Origin: Rhodospirillaceae bacterium
GTDB taxonomy: Bacteria; Pseudomonadota; Alphaproteobacteria; UBA6615
Direction of reading: 5' to 3'
Assembly: GCA_018667335.1 (NCBI GenBank)
Contig: JABIVD010000053.1
Coordinates: forward strand, 24,157 to 88,156
Length of the DNA: 64,000 nucleotides
The position numbers and the translations under genes are program-made. Below, in pieces: positions 61,367-64,000 of this stretch (within the stretch, counting starts at the first letter, position 1; each line of letters starts with the position of its first letter). A model generated the notes under the pieces. That model had not been told where the DNA came from, searched no databases, and worked only from the letters and a program-made list of their open reading frames with translations.

Positions 61367-62443
61367 ATGCGTAAAACCCGATGGTCCTTCGATATCGACA
61401 TTGTCGGGCGGTGCAATCTTTCCTGCCCCTCATGCCCCGTCGGCAATATGACCGGCATGCAGCTGCAGAGCGGCTATATGTCGCCGGAATTTCTGGACAA
61501 GGTGTTGGCCAAGGCGCTTTCCGAGTGCCATGTCACGAACGTCGCCCTCTACAACTGGACCGAACCGTTCATACATCCGCATCTGCCGGAGATGGTGCGG
61601 GTTGTTAAATCCCATGGCGTGGGATGCGGATTGAGCACGAATCTCAATCTCGGGAAGCAAATCGAGGCGGTCGTGGCGGCGGGTCCGGACCAGATCAAAA
61701 TATCGCTCTCCGGCTTTTCCCAGGAAACCTACGGGATCACCCATCGCGGCGGTGACATCGAACTCGTCAAAGACAACATGATCCGGCTTTCCGAGGCCAA
61801 GAAGGCCAGCAAGTCGAACACCCGAATTATTGTTGCCTTCCATCGTTATCTCCACAATCAGGAGGATGAACGGGAGATGCGCGCCTTCGCGCAGTCGCTG
61901 GATTTCGACTTCACGACCTATTGGGCATACCTCATGCCCCTGGAAAAGAACCTCGCGTATCTCGGCCACGAAGACGTGTCGGCGGACCTCAACGAGGGGG
62001 ACCGAAGCCTGATTGACCGTCTGGCGCTTCCCCTGGACCAGGCAATCGAGGTCTCGCGCGCGGCGCCGGCACGTGATTGCCAGTTGCGCGAGCGGCAAAT
62101 GGCCATCAACTCCGAGGGCAACGTCATGCTGTGTTGCACGGTGTTTGACCAAAGCCGCTACACGTTGGCGCCGTTCCTCGAGACCTCGCTTGAAGACCTG
62201 CAGGCCATGAAATACGGGCACAGCATGTGCGACACATGCATGAACGAGGGTTTGCATGTTCTGATGACCTACGGCGACGACGGGCTCGACCAGCTCGCGC
62301 TGGATCGGGTGGCCAGCGAGAATCCCGGCCAGAATTTCGACGACATCTACGTGAATGACCCGGCCCCGAAGGGCGGGCTGGTCAAAACCCTGAAGCGCGC
62401 GGGTCGCGCCCTTGGGCGCGGCAAGACGGCCTCTGCGAAGTAG
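61367..62443 (+). CDS. radical SAM protein with SPASM-like C-terminus
   Basis: A 358-residue radical SAM enzyme. The [4Fe-4S] motif is C16-x3-C20-x2-C23 (GRCNLSCPSCPVGNM). The C-terminal part has additional cysteines (ARDCQLRERQ; NVMLCCTVFDQ; MCDTCMNEG), as in SPASM-type auxiliary clusters, followed by a charged Lys/Arg-rich tail. Members modify peptides, sugars or cofactors. No peptide substrate or glycan gene is adjacent. An ATG with a GGAG site begins MRKTRWSFDI. It sits between two tRNA-Arg remnants. Confidence 0.85.
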   Translation: MRKTRWSFDIDIVGRCNLSCPSCPVGNMTGMQLQSGYMSPEFLDKVLAKALSECHVTNVALYNWTEPFIHPHLPEMVRVVKSHGVGCGLSTNLNLGKQIEAVVAAGPDQIKISLSGFSQETYGITHRGGDIELVKDNMIRLSEAKKASKSNTRIIVAFHRYLHNQEDEREMRAFAQSLDFDFTTYWAYLMPLEKNLAYLGHEDVSADLNEGDRSLIDRLALPLDQAIEVSRAAPARDCQLRERQMAINSEGNVMLCCTVFDQSRYTLAPFLETSLEDLQAMKYGHSMCDTCMNEGLHVLMTYGDDGLDQLALDRVASENPGQNFDDIYVNDPAPKGGLVKTLKRAGRALGRGKTASAK

Positions 62444-62453
62444 AAGAGAGGGC

Positions 62454-62487
62454 GGGAACCGGAATCGATCTTTCGATTCTCGCTCCC
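62454..62487 (+). terminator. hairpin after the radical SAM gene
   Basis: GGGAACCGGAATCGA pairs with TCGATTCTCGCTCCC (eight-bp core plus a GGGA/TCCC outer stem) 11 bp after the stop codon. It has no long U-run, so termination is plausible but weak. Confidence 0.45.
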
Positions 62488-62510
62488 AACCATCCGTAAG
62501 TCCTGGAAAA

Positions 62511-62557
62511 TGGCGCGCCCGGCAGGACTCGAACCTGCGACATTCGGCTTAGAAGGC
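62511..62557 (-). repeat. tRNA-Arg (TCT) 3'-half attachment site (att-like site 2)
   Basis: The minus strand reads CTTCTAAGCCGAATGTCGCA and continues through a perfect T-arm (GCAGGTTCGAGTCCTGC) to the acceptor end GGGCGCGCCA. The anticodon loop CTTCTAA is that of tRNA-Arg(TCT), but the 5' half is missing and the anticodon stem is broken two pairs up. It marks the end of an integrated element lying to the right. Confidence 0.85.
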
Positions 62558-62735
62558 TCAGACTACCAACGCAAATAATATTATAGGTCAGTGACTTACC
62601 TTTTCCATGTGTCTTTCGTGTGTCGTGCGATCAGTCAGAGCATTGTTTTCACCGACGCTTTACTGACAAGGCTCCACCTATGATAATTTGGTTGCTACAT
62701 CTTCGGCTGAATACAAAGCAGACTAGGTGATACCA

Positions 62736-63155
62736 ATGATGTTTTTACTTCTGTTCGGAATTGTCATGGCTGCGGTTATCGCGCTGATCGCAAATGCCAA
62801 GGGCCGCAACCCCGTTGGTTGGTTTTTCTACGGCGTTTTGATTTGGCCCATCGCCCTCATTCATATCGCTGTCGTCCGAACAAACCCGAACAAGGAACGA
62901 CGTCAGCAAGAATCGGAAGGACGCAAACCATGCCCGCATTGTGCGGAAATGGTTCGCCCCGAGGCACGTGTCTGCCCGCATTGTCGACGAGAACTGGAAG
63001 ACGGCTGGGCTATCGCAGTTCCGGAAATAAAACGAACCACACAGCAACTTCAGACCGGTGAGACGATTGCCACCTACTGGTTCAATAAAAAGCGGTTCAA
63101 TTCTCTCGAAGACGCTCATGCGGCTCGCGATAAGTATGCCGCCAAAAACTCTTAG
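62736..63155 (+). CDS. hypothetical membrane protein with zinc-ribbon
   Basis: A 139-residue protein. Two hydrophobic segments (FLLLFGIVMAAVIALIANAK; GWFFYGVLIWPIALIHIAVV) are followed by a zinc-ribbon PCPHCAEMVRPEARVCPHCR with the CxxC...CxxC spacing. I chose the ATG at 62736 because the AGGTGA upstream fits as its ribosome site; a GTG at 62727 overlaps that site. Function is unknown. It is cargo of the integrated element. Confidence 0.65.
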   Translation: MMFLLLFGIVMAAVIALIANAKGRNPVGWFFYGVLIWPIALIHIAVVRTNPNKERRQQESEGRKPCPHCAEMVRPEARVCPHCRRELEDGWAIAVPEIKRTTQQLQTGETIATYWFNKKRFNSLEDAHAARDKYAAKNS

Positions 63156-63156
63156 A

Positions 63157-64000
63157 CTAGCTGAAATCGAATACCCTGTTTGCGATCTCGTTCATCGCCA
63201 CGCGATGATCTTCGGAGGGGAACAGGTGGCCGTACCGATCCATTGTGACCTGCAAGCTGGAGTGGCCAGCAAACGTCTGAATGGTTTTCGGAGAGAGCCC
63301 AGCCTCGATCCAGCATGATACGGCAAAGTGCCTCAGTGAATGCCAGGTGAAAGGGTCACCCCCCTCCTTTCCAAATAGCGGTTTAAATTTACGGACGACC
63401 ATATTTGAGTGACTAGCAAAGCCCCCTCGCCGGTTCGGGAAAACAAGGTCTTCTCCCTTTGAGAACTTTGACCGCAAACGCCAGGCGCGCAATTCACGGA
63501 TGAGAGATTCGCTCAACGGCATGGAACGAACACCCGCCGCCGTCTTGGGCACCTCCTCTTCTCCATATGCATCAACACGTGTCTCAACGGACAATTCGGC
63601 CACCTCAAGGTCTAGGTGCCTCCATCTAAGCGCATGGAGCTCGCCGGCACGAAGTCCAGTCGCCGCGGCCGTAATGATCTGAACCCTGAAATCGGAATCC
63701 GCAGTCGCTATCAATGTTCTGAGTGTTTCTTTTGATGGCGGAACGACCTTCGTTGCCGATTCGTCGCGGCGGCCGATGACCTTGACCCCTCTCGCCGGAT
63801 TTACCGCGATGAAATCACGGCCAATCGCGTATTCGAGTGCAGCATGGAAAGTAGATAGAACCTTACGCGCCAATGATACGGACATTCCCGCATTCCGAAG
63901 ACGGTCTCGCAGGTCTCCGACCACACGTGGCGTCAGTTGGGTCAATTTGACAGCAGAGATCCCGTGCTCGAGGTTGAGCACGTGGTTTCTGAGCCTGCCC
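63157..64000 (-). CDS. tyrosine-recombinase integrase, N-terminus cut by window
   Basis: The frame is open to the right edge, so the N-terminus is missing; about 280 residues are visible. An N-terminal core-binding segment (LTQLTPRVVGDLRDRL) is followed by the catalytic domain with Arg in TGLRAGELHALRW, HxxR in HSLRHFAVS, GHSSLQ and the nucleophile Tyr in TMDRYGHLF. It would insert and excise the element at the nearby tRNA-Arg att site. Its stop is 1 bp from the convergent small gene. Confidence 0.93.
   Translation of the reverse strand, partial: GRLRNHVLNLEHGISAVKLTQLTPRVVGDLRDRLRNAGMSVSLARKVLSTFHAALEYAIGRDFIAVNPARGVKVIGRRDESATKVVPPSKETLRTLIATADSDFRVQIITAAATGLRAGELHALRWRHLDLEVAELSVETRVDAYGEEEVPKTAAGVRSMPLSESLIRELRAWRLRSKFSKGEDLVFPNRRGGFASHSNMVVRKFKPLFGKEGGDPFTWHSLRHFAVSCWIEAGLSPKTIQTFAGHSSLQVTMDRYGHLFPSEDHRVAMNEIANRVFDFS

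Larger units (their letters stand above)
62511..64000. mobile_element. left end of a tRNA-Arg-integrated element, truncated by the window
   Basis: A 3'-half tRNA-Arg att site, a small zinc-ribbon membrane gene and a tyrosine integrase gene occur in that order. The orientation predicts the intact tRNA-Arg and the other end of the element beyond the right edge. The base composition here is lower in G+C (with runs such as AATAATATTATAGG) than the adjoining core genes. Confidence 0.8.

Noticed and set aside
62511..62557. Functional tRNA-Arg on the minus strand
   Set aside because: Only the 3' half is present, the anticodon stem is mismatched and no D-arm or 5' acceptor strand is found.

Overview
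This window is bacterial chromosome with about 60% or higher G+C and tightly packed genes. It looks alphaproteobacterial. The evidence is a GAAC-N7-GAAC SOS operator in front of an imuA-imuB-dnaE2 cassette, an Asn tRNA, mirrored REP-like intergenic elements, and a broad catabolic gene set (CoA transferases, malonyl-CoA decarboxylase, MDR and SDR oxidoreductases, glycine betaine uptake) typical of free-living Rhodospirillales-like or Rhizobiales-like organisms. I cannot name a genus from the sequence alone.

Layout. 1-11 kb: a VOC protein (cut by the left edge) and an HpaI-type aldolase, then a nitrogen-compound locus. That locus has an allophanate hydrolase facing a biuret-hydrolase-like cysteine hydrolase, an NCS2-like permease, and the oxamate carbamoyltransferase trio AllH-AllF-AllG with a carbamate kinase. 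No allantoin-ring genes are visible. 11-16 kb: tRNA-Asn, then small secreted, regulatory and membrane genes. 16.4-18.8 kb: a tightly overlapped operon of an EamA transporter, a type III polyketide synthase and an ICMT-type methyltransferase. 18.9-27.9 kb: assorted catabolic enzymes (two oxidoreductases, SDR, malonyl-CoA decarboxylase, dienelactone hydrolase, TauD-type dioxygenase, MetE-like zinc protein) with five copies of a mirrored dispersed repeat. 28-34.5 kb: SOS mutagenesis operon imuA-imuB-dnaE2, split by a REP-associated tyrosine transposase (RAYT) between 35-bp direct repeats. 34.6-42.8 kb: CopD-like protein, proXWV glycine betaine ABC transporter, hydrolase-OsmC fusion, esterase, MscS channel, SDR. 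43-49.7 kb: an overlapping operon of cysteine synthase, AlaX-type editing hydrolase, mercaptopyruvate sulfurtransferase, cystathionine beta-lyase and a divergent PEP-carboxylase-like protein. 49.7-56.2 kb: antiporter, MFS transporter, glutathionyl-hydroquinone reductase, and a divergent MBOAT acyltransferase/SGNH-like pair. 56.3-61.1 kb: thiolase-like protein, DUF35, two-subunit CoA transferase, SDR and amidohydrolase. 61.1-64 kb: two tRNA-Arg 3'-end remnants bracket a radical SAM gene, and a tyrosine integrase lies beyond the second, so an integrative element starts near 62.5 kb and runs off the right edge.

The regions most worth follow-up are the carbamoyltransferase locus without an allantoin pathway, the type III PKS operon, the RAYT/REP invasion of the mutasome operon, the tandem tRNA-Arg attachment scars, and the PEP-carboxylase-like protein with altered active-site motifs.
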